64,000 nucleotides of DNA from Lentinus brumalis (taxonomy: Eukaryota > Basidiomycota > Agaricomycetes > Polyporales > Polyporaceae), in contig MARA01000007.1 in the NCBI GenBank assembly GCA_001792895.1, forward strand, positions 372,001 to 436,000, given 5' to 3'. A program made the translations under genes and the position numbers. Position 1 is the stretch's first letter. Every line of letters starts with the position of its first letter. Positions 30,899-43,000 of this stretch are shown one piece after another. The notes under the pieces were generated by a model that worked only from the letters and a program-made list of their open reading frames with translations, did no database searches and was not told the origin of the DNA.

Positions 30899-32654
30899 TT
30901 AGTGCGAGAAGGCGGTGCGCGAGCTGAGTGGCGGGAGTGCGGGGAAGCTGATATAACTGACGTAAAGCAAGCATGCGACTGAAGAGACGAGCAATAAGGA
31001 TAGACGGGCGTGATATCTGACCGATAACTGTGGGAGTTTGAAGCGCGCCTCCGCAAAGTTCTTGAGCTGAGAGGGGACGATGGAGCGCATCTTGGCAGGC
31101 GTGGGAGGCGCGGTGGACTCTTCGGCAGGTACAGTTCGTTCGTACACTGGAACCACGATCTCCGGCTTGTTCGAGACGTCTTGCCCACGGAAATACCCTG
31201 AGGCCCGAAGGCAGATTGACAGAAGCTGTCAATAACCGGATACACAAGTGTCAATCGGACCACTCACGAGGGCTATAGTAGTACCATACGACGGTACCCT
31301 GAGTGTACTGTTCAATGGCCTTGTTGTAGCGCGCGAGCTCAGCATCGACCTCGGGGCCGAAGCTCGGCAGCTGGGATTTGAAGCGCGCGTAGTCAGCTAC
31401 TCGCTGGGCAAGCATCTCGGTGAGTACATCGACGGCGGTCTGGAGGTCGCAGTCGCGCTCCATCATGATGCAGAAGACGAGGTTCTGGAAGTCTCCGTCT
31501 GCTTGCTCTTTCTGTTGGAGATATCAGCGGTTTTACGAAGCAAATGCTCTGAATGCGACGGACATTGAAAGAACAAAGGTCCTGTTGACTTTCGTAAGTA
31601 CTAGCGGATCATATGTGCATGAAAGACGCACATTTGGCCAAGTCATGATGTCGATGACGGCCTTCGACATCTCCTGAAGGATCGGATGATCCCACACGTA
31701 CTCGGGGATCTGTAAGTCCAGCGAGTACTCGACCATCGCTAAACAAATGTCAGGCCGTTGCACACTCACATACAGCTAGCGTTGAACGCACCTTCGACGA
31801 TCGGACCGCCGATGGTTCTCCGGCGGAGAATGATGAAGTCCTCTACCGAGGGGATCTCGTCCGTTGCCCTGTTGCGGGCCTGCTCAACTTGCGAATTCAT
31901 CCAGCTCTCGACCGCACGGAAGAATCTGCACAGCACAAGCGAGGCGTCAGAAACAAGCGAGGACTGCATCTAACGCCATAGAAACAAATGCATACCTGTT
32001 GCAAGCCCCAGGGCTAGCCGTGGACCTGAACTGCCTCCATATGCTGGAGAAAAATGCAAGTTTAGCAAGGTGCGTGCAGCTACGGTCTGGATCTCGAACG
32101 TACTCGTGAAGCATAGCAGCATACGGGAAGTTCGGTGCCGGGGCGTCCGGGTTCCTCAGTACTTCCATGGAGATGTCGACCCCAATTTGGACTGCATCGG
32201 GCTTAGATTGCAGAGCCCCTTCGTCGGAGAGATCGTCGAACTATAGAAGCAACACATGGACAAACAACGGCTCGCGGTCAAAGAAAAACAAAGGGGGCGG
32301 AGATCGGCAGCTCGCTTACCGAAAACGCCCACAAGAAGAACGCGATGCACGTCTTCAAGTGCGCGACGTCGGCATCTGGGAAACTCATCCCAGCATACGA
32401 GTCGAAGCGATGGGAAAGGAACTTCTTCTTCTTGAGTCCATGGTACACGTTCCGCCTATGTAGACCATAATCAGCATGACATGGCATCGCGGTCGGGGAA
32501 CGTCATCCTCTCACCTATCAAACCACGCCTTCGTTGCGAGTGCTGCCTCCTCCTGGTGAGGGTTGAGCTTGAACTCGAAGACGGGGGCAGTGACTGAGGT
32601 GAGGTCCTTGAGGCGGAAGTGTGAAGGGAAAGGACGAAGCTGCTCGACACTCAT
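30899..32654 (-). CDS. Sesquiterpene synthase (class I terpene cyclase) with C-terminal tail
   Basis: Cyclises farnesyl diphosphate to a sesquiterpene using Mg2+. Start ATG 32654 (MSVEQLRPFPSHFRLKDL), stop TAA 30899; about eight or nine exons with introns of about 50-60 bp. Catalytic motifs are all present: the aspartate-rich FDDLSDE right after an intron near 32249, the NSE triad WPNDICSFNKEQ split by an intron near 31570, and the late Arg-Tyr pair in YYYSPRYF, also split by an intron (about 31193-31270). RRRTIGGPIVE and EQYTQGTVVWYY are typical of basidiomycete Cop/Omp-type synthases. No frame break. After NKPEIVVPVYERT the frame continues for about 75 residues and includes a hydrophobic run near ARLSLLLVSSVACLLYVSY; this may be a real extension or an unspliced intron. 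Product unknown. Confidence 0.92.
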
Positions 32655-33712
32655 GACGTTCGGCGGTGCGGGGGGAGCGGCGAGTGAAAGGCGACCAATG
32701 ACCTGCAGCACCGCGACCCTGGACGCAGCTATTTGTACCGTTTTTCGCGACTCCTCCGTCTGCACGGCGCCTCATGCCGCCCGTGTGTTTTCGAGCGATC
32801 GGACGACACTGGAGGTCGGGGCTTACAGTCCATCCAGGGCATAGCGGCCTCGGTTCCTCTCAACTACGCCCGAAAACAACAAGGGGGCGCAGGCGCGAGT
32901 CCGGGTCCGCTAACGACGATCTCCGGCCCACTCCCACAGACGCTAAAAGTGACACTTCGCTGAGCGAGCCGTATCGCCCTGTAACGCCTCGCGGTGGGCA
33001 ACGAAGATCTGTTGTATCGACCTGTGCCAAGTTGGACCTCAGCATGGCGATGCCATGATGCGTTCGGTGGAATATACGTACATTCGCTCGCAGCGATAGT
33101 TTCATATCCGGCCGCAAGGCGCGCCCAGTACGTTGGTATCTCATACTCTCTCATACTCCGCCAGCGTCCTTGATGCCGCGTTTTGATGGGAGTATACTTC
33201 CAAGTTCCCGATGGTTTGTGCCGCGGCATGCTGCGCCTGCTAGCAACGATAGATTGAACCGCGTGGCATTGAGTACGGGTCAAAGGCACCATACACGGGC
33301 TGGCAGTATCGCACCTGCAGGAGGCTGGCAGGAACTGCGAGTCGCGATTTGCCGATTTGCCATAAGTCGACTAGAGTCTCTAGAGTCTCTGAGATCATCC
33401 ATCGATCCACGAAGTGACGACCATGCCAAAGTCAAGTGACCGGGACGCCGACCTACGTGCATCCTCATCAGTACAAGCACGGAACGGTGAACCCGGTACA
33501 GGCTAGGCGTGTGCGAGAGCAAGAGCCACACTCGCACCCTGGCGCTGCCTCATACCATCAGTTGTCCGGACGCACGATGTGGCCAACGATCGCATATCAG
33601 TGACAGTATTCGACCACGCACCGTGACACCAATGAAGTAGTGGGCATAGGTGCTCACGCAACATGCTTAGCAGACAACAATAGTTGCAGAAGACCTGGGA
33701 AGCTGCGCGGAA
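32655..33712. other. Upstream region of the terpene synthase
   Basis: About 1.06 kb between the synthase start and the left target-site duplication of LINE B. It should hold the synthase promoter. Overlapping small frames at 32860-33290 show no domain. Confidence 0.5.
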
Positions 33713-33725
33713 AGTTCTTCGACGG
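33713..33725 (+). repeat. Left target-site duplication of LINE B (13 bp)
   Basis: AGTTCTTCGACGG, repeated perfectly at 45271-45283 after the poly(A) tail. Preceding A residues make the exact left border ambiguous by one or two bases. Confidence 0.9.
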
Positions 33726-34622
33726 GGAGGCCTCCTCTTCCACTTACCACCATCATCGGTCGGTTTCCCACGGTCACTGGCTCCTAGGAGCAGCCATACC
33801 GGGGTCGTTGCTGTAGCAGAAAACGCAGATTAGCTGCCGAGAAGACATTAGCATTGCTAAAGGCCCGCGAACGGCCCAGGACGCGATCCTGAAAAGCCGG
33901 AAACGAGGGCGGATTGCTGGATCTCAGCTAGTAGACTGGAGGCACGCTAGATGCCCGAAGGCCCTTGGCCCATGCCCTGCTTCAGGACCAACGTCTATGA
34001 CGAACATCCAAGACGACCCGTGGGCACTGCACGAACCATGCAAGTCCTCGCCCGACAGGGAGGATTGACAGTAGAGTACGGACTATGAGGGAGTAGCAGG
34101 GAACGCGGAAAAACAAACCTGACAAATGAGAAATGACGATGATGATGCGCCGGAACTGATGGGCTGCTGAGACAGCGCCAGCTTGTGAGCGCGCTCACCC
34201 AGGCGGAAGGTCCATGGGAAGAACGAGGAGGGCAACCGAGCACGGGTGCATCTAACTGTAAAACTCAGCCCAGTAAGGACTGGCCTGCCGGCACGGAGGA
34301 GCAGAAACAGGGAGCGTCCAGCTGAGCGGATGCGAAATGGCCTTGAAAAGCACGCAGAACAAGCCTGTCATAGCTGAAGATAATAGTGAACGCACCAGGG
34401 CGCTAATGAGCCACGTGAACACTCCCATATTGGGAGCCAAGCGTCAAAGTGCGAGACTTCAACGCGAAAAGACGAAAGCGGGTAACACCCACACCATCCC
34501 GCACTTTCTAGCTCCTGCTGGGCTAAACGAAGAGACAGCAGGCTCCGAGACGAGCTGACAACATATCCCGGCGGCTCCGAAGGGATGAGAGTGATGAGAA
34601 CTGCTAGCATGCACGGGATGCG

Positions 34623-34898
34623 ATGAGCAGCGACGACGACGGCGCTAGAGGCGATTTGCACTTGGAGACCACGCCTAGGCTGGAAAATCGCCGGAAAATT
34701 GGAGGACGTCCTGAGACACATAGGATAACGATCCAGATTGTCCCTAGGACGGAACGGAGTGAGCTGACTCATAACAGCACTTGGACGCCCATGGACGCTT
34801 CGCGAATGCGCTGCAGGGTGATCGCCGTCCCCAACCCTGAGCACCTGAGTTTGCTGGCATATAAACACTCTCAGACCATCCCACAGGCTGCCCTCTGA
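34623..34898 (+). CDS. Short ORF in the LINE B leader
   Basis: Open for 91 codons from ATG 34623 (MSSDDDGARGDLHLETTPRL). Not recognised. It is rich in charged and polar residues and ends eight bases before the next open frame, in another frame. It could be a genuine upstream ORF of the element or chance. Weak support. Confidence 0.3.
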   Translation: MSSDDDGARGDLHLETTPRLENRRKIGGRPETHRITIQIVPRTERSELTHNSTWTPMDASRMRCRVIAVPNPEHLSLLAYKHSQTIPQAAL

Positions 34899-34906
34899 CC
34901 CTCTAG

Positions 34907-35668
34907 GACCCACAAGATCATCTACTTGTCCTGTGGCCAAAGCACGGAATATTTCCTAACTGGGGATATGTTTACTCGCTTCCAGAGCGCCCTACCCGCA
35001 ACCTTACCGCCCGCCAAGGCCAATCCGCCCCCCCTGCACCCACCCCGATATTCGCGAAATGGACGGGATATGCTGACGGGAACCCCACGACGCGGACTGA
35101 ATTCCTGGCGAAAACCCATACATACAGGACGATTATAAGACCGACGGAGCCACTAGCGCTGGGAATGATGGTTAAGATCTACGCTACCTCGCCTGCATGC
35201 TACTCCACACTCGACGCCCCTCCCAACCTCTACCATGCGTATGATGCACACATAGTCGGGAGAATCACGCGAGTGATGGGATGGAGGGGAGCGGACGTAG
35301 GACTGGAGATCCAGAATGATTGCTGGAGGAACGTTGTACGGAAGGTCCGGCTGGAAGTGCCGTACATACCGGACGTAACGGTCCGACGCCTCGCGCACCT
35401 GAAGCCTGGAAAAGGCCCGAGGGAGGCGCGGGAAGACACCGCGACTAGCCACCCGATGGTGACGCTCCCGCCCGACACATGGGAATGCGGGGCGCACTGG
35501 TGCACAACGCGGGAACCGGGACAAGTCCGGGAAGGGGTTCTGTACGTCTACACGCAGACGCTGACAGACGAGTCAGACATGCGCAAGCCGAGGAGGAAGC
35601 GGCGACGTGGAAACTTGGACGCGATAGGATGGCAGATAGAGGATGAAACGCGATGCGGACTTACCTAG
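34907..35668 (+). CDS. Unrecognised upstream ORF of LINE B (254 codons open, first ATG at 35165)
   Basis: Frame 2 is open from after the TAG at 34904-34906 to the TAG at 35666, much longer than other non-coding frames in the leader. The first ATG is internal at 35165, so the start is unclear: translation may begin there (167 residues), or an upstream ATG may be lost through a base deletion. The sequence reads like a real protein. Examples are IFAKWTGYADGNPTTRTEF, TIIRPTEPLALGMMVKIYA, LEIQNDCWRNVVRKVRLEV, a Cys/His cluster WECGAHWC, and a basic end MRKPRRKRRRGN that could bind nucleic acid or act as a nuclear signal. I recognise no family. Its place before ORF1 in a LINE suggests an accessory (ORF0-like) protein. 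Confidence 0.5.
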   Translation, partial: DPQDHLLVLWPKHGIFPNWGYVYSLPERPTRNLTARQGQSAPPAPTPIFAKWTGYADGNPTTRTEFLAKTHTYRTIIRPTEPLALGMMVKIYATSPACYSTLDAPPNLYHAYDAHIVGRITRVMGWRGADVGLEIQNDCWRNVVRKVRLEVPYIPDVTVRRLAHLKPGKGPREAREDTATSHPMVTLPPDTWECGAHWCTTREPGQVREGVLYVYTQTLTDESDMRKPRRKRRRGNLDAIGWQIEDETRCGLT

Positions 35669-36362
35669 GATGGAAGCGCAGGCCGCGTGTACGATATGAC
35701 ATCCTTCCTCTGGATTCCTGTGAACTCTATCGCGATCAATGAACGGCAGACACATCGATAACGGCCCCAGATGAAGCTGGGAAGTACCATGCGCTGCAAG
35801 CAGCGGGAGAGCACCCCAAAGCCATGACATAACCAGTCAGTATGGGCCGACAAACTTACCCCAGGGCTGCGAGAGGATGGGAGTGCAATTTGCGAAGGCT
35901 GCACCCGGGAAGATCGACTATCAAGCGAAAGTGGGCGCGAGATGGCGCGCTGATGGCGCGGCCAGGAAAGTCGTGGCCAGGAATGGTCAAAGAGGAAAGA
36001 ATGCGGCACATGTGCGACCCTGGAGGGCTGTGCGGCCTGAAAAAGGAAAGAAGGCACCATGCGTGGTGGGCAGCAATTGGCCGGGAGCTAAGCGCTAGCT
36101 CACTAAACCGCAGCAATGGCCGACATTGGCAAACCACCAGCAATGAACGGACGCCCTGCGGGTGAAGAAGCGAAGGCCAGCCCTGCAACCCTGTCCTGGA
36201 ATATGTGACTCCCCTAGTTAAGACAGGTCTTGAGGACGGCGCGCCCAGAGAACCGGGTTGATGCAGCAAGAAGCTCCGCTCACAAAAGCAAGGACAGGGA
36301 ACGAACACCGCTAGAGTCTGCCTCCCCAGCCGCCTCTACCCAAGACCAGAACACTCCCCAGC

Positions 36363-39274
36363 ATGTCTACTCTGCCTCTCTCCCTCGACCAAGCGGTCTC
36401 GCCGACCAGTACGCCGACCCCGACGCTCGGAAGGGTCCTGGTGGCCGCTACTCCGGAAGATGGTGAAATAATCGAACAAGAACCCCCGCGGGGTCAAGGC
36501 GGCATCGCCCCGGGTGCTGCGAACGCGGTGAACAACGCGAACGTGAGCTTCGAGACGAGCTCCAGCCTCCCGAGCGTGATCCCGGAGACTCCGCTCGTCG
36601 CCCAACCCAGCCACGGCTGCACACCTGGCTGGGACGCGTCCCCGAGCCCCACCAGCAGGGCTCTGGCTGCCAGGCGCAATGACCGGCGTGAGCAGCGCGG
36701 TCCCTACCCCAACGCGTTAGTAGCCCGACGCCAGCCCACTTCGACGACTGCTGACCGCGCTCGAACTCCTGACGCGGGACTACTCGCTCGGACGACAATA
36801 GCGACGCCATGTGGGCGCACTTCAGCTCCCCGGCTGGGCCTGGCTCGGAAGTTCCGGCGCTCGCCAGCACGGCGGCGGCCTTCAGCCTCAGAACCATTCC
36901 GGAGGCGATCGAAGGAGACGGACTGATGGACGACGCGGGCGAGGCTATGACCATAGACGAGCTCGTCGGTAAGCACCCCCTGGCTCCTCCTGCTGTGAGC
37001 ACCCTACCCAACCCGTCCAAGCGCGTCTTGAGAGGCTCTCCCTCTCCGACGATTGAACACCGCGTCCGAGGGCACAACAAGAGAGCCCGAGCTGCTCTAC
37101 CAAACGAGCGAAACCCGGAGCAGTCTGGTGATGCGAGAATGTACGAGAATCCGTGGGCTTGGATGAGCGACGTGGAGGGTGAGGGCGGGGCTACTGCTAC
37201 TGCTACCGCTACTGCTGTTGCTGCTGCTACTGCTACAAGAACCAGAGGACCGATCGCTACGTCTACACCAGTGATACGACCCGTGTCCCTGTTGAATCCT
37301 AACCCTGTAACGCCTGACGAAGACTTCTTTCTTGACAACGCCCATACTTCTGGTCAACCTCCCACCCCTCACCACATGCAAAACAGCTCCTTCCTGGAGC
37401 GTCTCCGCAGGAGCGCCGAGGAACTAGGCCCTCGTGGAAAGCTAATCTCCAAAGGAGCTGACGTCGATCGCCGCTCCCACGCGCCAGAGAGCCAAAACGC
37501 GATGGAAGGATCGTCGCCACTCCCACCCTCATCTCCGTTTTCCCTCGCGAGCCCGACCAGAAGCGTCCGCCCAATCTCCGAAGCTGACGTCCTCGATATC
37601 CATAACCGGAACACGAGTCGCCTTCGCTCGCTCCTGGATCAGACGGCATCGTCGCGGATGCAGACGGGACCGAGGCTTCGCAGCGGCCACGAGGACATGG
37701 CTGATGGTAGCCGCACGGACAACTCTGCTTCTGGAAGAACGCGAGGCCCTGAGCATGCACTCGTTAACTCTACTGGCTACCGGAAACGACGAGAACAACC
37801 CCGGAATGAAGAGCATGCCGCACCGAGCGTGGCGGGACACCGGGGCGGCTATGTTCCGCTGCCCAACACGCGCGCAGCCCTCTATCTCCAAGAACGTATT
37901 GAAGCCCGCGCTGCGGCCGCTGCGCAGGAGGACCAGGCTTCGCGCCGCACCCGTACTGCCGAGTCCTCGGCTGGAAGCAGGCGCGTACCCCACTTCGAGG
38001 ACTCGAGCGAGCCTCAGTCCCCTCCCCAGCAGGGGTCCGCGATGGACGTCTCCTCGCCCCCATCATCGCCAACGAACATAGCGCCGCCTGCTACACAACC
38101 GCAACGCACCATGCTGCGAGGTCGGGGCTCCTGGATGGACACAGTGCTGGCGCCGAACGATGATACATCCCCCACACAACGATCGCGGCAGAACCCAAGC
38201 CCGATCCCTCCCTTCCATGATGACACTCTGATGCTTCAGCAGACCATCCCAACTGCACTCACCGCGACCGCGCCGGAGGTTGACCGCCCTATGCTCGCTG
38301 ACCATCGGCTGACGGCCCGGGTGTATAGAGACGACCCCGAGGCACTCATTCGTGGGACATCGCGAAGATGGATGGGAGCGATCTGGAACGACCCGCCGCA
38401 CACCAGCGTACTTGTCGAGGTCTTCAACTTCCAGTTCACTGAGAACATACAGGCGAACCGCGTCATGGTGGAGACGCTCCGCCAATTCACCTACCTTATA
38501 TCTGGTGAACGTAACGTGAGCGTCGTGCCGCCTGACCTGGAGGACAGCGTTGTGCGACGCGCTCGAGACGGACCGCGAGTCTGGGCTATCAGGGGCCTCT
38601 CACCGGCAGGGGAGGAAGCCATGCTGTCACGTTTCCCGTGGTCTTTCCGCGCTATCTCCTTCTTCACGTACAAGCGAGCAGTGGCTCCCGACACTTGGGT
38701 TATGGCTCTCGACGGCTTCTTCGACGAGAACACGCACGCGATCAAATCCGCAGTGCGCGAAGTCCTCGAAGAGGACGAAAACTGGGAACGTCTCGCAAAC
38801 TTGACCCGCGACCACCCGGAGCTCAGTAAACTCTCGAGCAGGGAACGCGTGAACGCGATCCTGGACTCGATCGCCGTGCGCACCTGGCGTCTCAGCAACC
38901 AGAATGTAGTTGCCAACATACACATCCGTCCGCCCACCTACGACGTCCCCAAATGGCGCAAATGGGCTGACCGACTCCGCCTCCGATCGTATGGCAACTT
39001 TGTTAACGGCACGGGGATTGTGCGACGCATATCTAACTGCCTTGGCTGCAACTCTGTGGACCACCCCGCTCACCTATGCCCCTTTCACGACCTCCCGGGT
39101 TGGAACGGGCCGCGTGCTGGAGCAGGCACGTACTCGCTGTCCGTAGCTCCCCCACCCCAGCCCAACGCACCACAGGTGCACAGAGGCAACGCGTACGCGA
39201 GAGGAGGAGCACCGCTGCGTGGTGCCCCGCGCACCCCAGCTAGGCGTAGGGCGCGCCCGACGCACCGCAACTAG
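36363..39274 (+). pseudogene. LINE B ORF1 (Gag-like, zinc knuckle), one frame break
   Basis: Expected RNA-binding protein of the element. It starts at ATG 36363 (MSTLPLSLDQAVSPTSTP) in frame 3 and continues in frame 2 from about 36740-36810, which fits a one-base loss; in total it is about 970 residues. The first two thirds are Ser/Pro/Arg-rich and probably disordered. The last third holds a folded region with LIRGTSRRWMGAIWND and FRAISFFTYKRAVAPDTW, then a canonical CX2CX4HX4C knuckle (CLGCNSVDHPAHLC) near 39046-39087, and a basic Arg-rich C-terminus ending at TAG 39272. Simple-sequence coding (repeated ACTGCT-type triplets, near 37190-37240) gives an Ala/Thr run. Confidence 0.82.
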
Positions 39275-40007
39275 CCGTGACTCCACGAGACCTGTCTAAC
39301 CCGCGACGATACTCATACTACACATCCGTCTATGGCCCAGAACGAACTATCACGAACTAGATTACGACCATCATGAATGACTTACCCCGTCACGCGTCGG
39401 AACGAGCTGTTGCGATGTAGGCCCCTTACGACTAGTACGAATAACTACGTACCACGACCCACGCGACGATACTTATGACCCGGGATGTGGCTGAGACGAC
39501 CTGTACCCTAGTAGTTGACTAAACCGTAACCCTGCTCACTTACTTGCGGATTGCAGAGTGAACAACTAGGACGGCAACTGGACTGACCACCAGCTGCTAT
39601 GATAAGGACTGACGAGCAAGCTGATGCCCAGTGACGCAGGCCCGGCTGTGCTCGAAGATCCTGGTCAGCTCGAGGACGTGATAACTCCCAATGGAGTGCC
39701 GACGCACTCGAGAACGGTATTATTGGAACGGGAGGGAGCTAAGATGACCACTAGCTGCCGAATCTGCGAGTGCAAAGCGTGTCCGACAACCCGCGCGAGT
39801 CGAGTACGACGCGCCGAGCACTCAGGTCGCCTTGGGCCCAAATATACTGGTTGAAAAACGCAGGAAAGCCCAAGGTAAACAACCCGGCTAGCCTATTGAG
39901 GTGTGACAAGCCGAGCGTAAGCAAACGCGTAACAGGAGCGGAAGCGCGAACCGCAACCTACGTGATGTCACCCTTGACGAGGGACAGAAGTGTCTTGAGC
40001 AGACGGT

Positions 40008-43000
40008 ATGGTTGTACCGCTGCTGACTGAAACAACCACCACACACACACAATCAGAAGCTATAACATACACGGACGCACGCACTGGCATTGGCATACAG
40101 CGAGACGGGGAGGGAAGAGCACGCGAGGGACTTAGTGCTACCCGCGGGAGCAGTGAAACCCAACCCGGAAATGGTAGCACAGGAAACGACCAGACACTGG
40201 CAGCGACTGGTGTCCTGGGGACTGTAGGAGCCCAGGGCGCCAGGCGAAGAAGAAGAAGGCGCGGACTCGAGCACATATCAAGATAGGCACGCTAAACATG
40301 CGAGGATTCGGAGATACGAGGCGAGGAGGGGTACCTGAGAAATGGTGGAAAATGAATCAGATGCTCCGGGACGAACGGATTGCAATCCTGGCGATACAGG
40401 AAGCGCATCTGACCCAGGAAAGAGCGGACCTGCTCAACGAACTCTTCGGGGCGACCATGCGAGTGTGGGCATACCCGGACGAAGAGAATCCAACTGGAGC
40501 GCGTGGTATAGCCTTTGCCGCTAACAAGAGATTAGTGGCAACGGACGGAGCGTCGATAAAGGGTGTACGGCCGGGATGAGCTGCTGTCCTGATAGTCCCG
40601 TGGTCGAACGGGAGGACACTGAAGATCATGAATGTCTACGCACCGAATGACATGAAGGAAAATGCCCTCTTCTGGGACCAGCTGATCGAGGCGCGTGGGC
40701 AGGGGCAGCTCCTGAAGCCGGACGTTATGCTAGGAGACTTCAACATGGTAGAGAGCAGTATGGACAGACTCCCTCCCAGAACAGACAGCCAGGACGCGAC
40801 GAACAAGCTTGGCGAACTGAAAGGGAGACTGGGTCTGTACGATGGACTGCGGGAGCGTGACCCTTCCCTGAAGGTGTATACTTACATGCAGCTCAGCACG
40901 GGGAGCCAGTCCCGCATAGACAGGATCTATGTGAGTCGGGAGCTAATGAAGCATGCAAACGAGTGGGAAATAACAGGACCGGGAATACGAACTGACCACC
41001 GCCTTGCCACGGTTGCGATTGCCAACGTAGAGGCACCCTTCAAGGGCAAAGGAAGGTGGGCGATGCCACCGGCGCTCCTCTCGGATAAAACATTCCTAGG
41101 AGAGCTCATACGATGGGGATGAGGCTGCAGGAGGACCTGGATAGGATGGAAGTCAGAACCCACGAGCTGAACCCTCAGAAGAGGTACGCAATGTTCAAAA
41201 GAGACCTCTGTGTCATGGCCAGGAGACGGGCCAAACAATGTATTCCGAAGCTTGACAAACAGATCGAGGCTTTGAAGCGTGACATATCGGCGAAAGTGAA
41301 CGAACCACGCGCCAGTGAAGAAGCACAACGGAGTGCGGCGATAATGCAAGACCGTCTGACTGAGCTTGAACTCAGGCGGTTTGGCCGGAAACGCGCAGCC
41401 GTGGCAGTAAATGACTGGGCAAAGGGAGAAACGATCAGCAGATACTGGACCCGCCTCAATGCGGCACCGCAGCCAAGCACGGTCATCAGTGAACTCTTCG
41501 AGAACCCCCCGGGAGGGGAGCGAGTGCTCACCAAAAGATCTGACCGTATGGCGGCGGAAGCGAAACGACACTACGACGGACTCCAAGGGGATCCAGATAA
41601 GGAGGATGAAGCGCAAATGCGCGCGACGGAACATGTCCTGGAGTATATCACGGCTAGCGTCGGACTGCAGGACGCTACTGAGATGGACGGGGCTATCCTG
41701 GAAGTGGAAATCGGCACGGCGATCCGCCAAGCCGCAAACGGGAAGGCTCCGGGACTGGACGGGGTTCCGGTGGAGGTCTGGAAAACACTCTTGGAAAGAC
41801 ACAAAGCACAATCGGCCAGGAAGCAGCCGTCGTTCGACGTGCTGAGGACACTGTCGAGAGTGTTCAACGACGTTGCGAAGTATGGCGTAGAGGAGGGAAC
41901 GGACTTCACAGACGGATGGATCTGTCCCATCTATAAGCTTAAGAAAGACACGAGAGACATTGTGAACTATAGACCCATCACCTTGTTGAACTCGGACTAT
42001 AAGTTAATGACGAGGATACTGGCGATGCGCCTTGCGCGACATGCGCCAGCCATGATCCACCCAGACCAAGCGGGATTCGTCCCGGGCAGACAAATCTTCG
42101 ACCACATCAAACTTACGAGATGATGGTCGCCTACGCGGAAGCTGAGGAGATAAATGGAATGATTATTGTGTTAGATCAGGAGAAGGCGTATGACAGAATC
42201 GACCATGCTTACCTGTGGAAAGTCCTGGAACGCTTCAACCTGCCAAAGAGTTTCATCGCAACGATCAAACACCTCTATGATGCGGCAAAGAGCGTAGTGA
42301 TTGTTAACGGGGTAGCGAGCGAATGGTTCCGGATAACAAGGGGGGTGCGACAAGGCGATCCGATATCGTGCCTCATCTTCGATCTTGCAATCGAACCGCT
42401 AGCAGCGATGCTGAGAGCGTCCCCCCTGAGAGGATATGCGATACCAGGTGCGACGGATCGCCTGATCGCGAAGCTTTTCGCAGATGACACAACGACATAC
42501 CTCCATGAGAACGATGATTGCGGAGAGTTGATGGCTATCCTCTGCAAGTGGTGTGAGGCGTCAAGAGCGAAATTCAACGAAGACAAAACCGAGTACATAC
42601 CAATAGGAACCAGACAGTACCGTGCCCAGGTGGTTGCAGGGACGTCGCAGACTAGAGTGGCAAGAACGTTACCTGACGGGGCTAAAGTGGTGGCGGACGG
42701 GACTGCGATCCGAGCACTTGGAGCCTGGATTGGAAACGACACGGACCCACTTGGCCCCTGGCAGCCTATACTTGAAACGATCAGAAAGCGACTCGAACAT
42801 TGGGGACGTAGAGGACCGACCATGTATGGCAGGAAGCTGGTAATTGAAATGGAGGTCGGGGGCAGGACTCAATTCTTGACACGAGCACAGGCCATGCCGG
42901 ATGCAGTACGGGACAAACTGTGCACCATGATCAGCACGTTCGTGTGGAAAGGGGAAGCTCACCCACGGATCAACAGAGAGATGCTCTTCCGCCCGGTGGA

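Noticed and set aside
34368..34940. Minus-strand open frame of 190 codons in the LINE B leader
   Set aside because: No domain; antisense to plus-strand open frames that read more like protein.
36448..37338. Large minus-strand frame of 296 codons
   Set aside because: Shadow of LINE B ORF1; its Ala/Val/Ser runs come from the triplet repeats of ORF1 read backwards.
40927..41811. 294-codon minus-strand frame in LINE B
   Set aside because: Antisense to ORF2 between endonuclease and RT; no domain.
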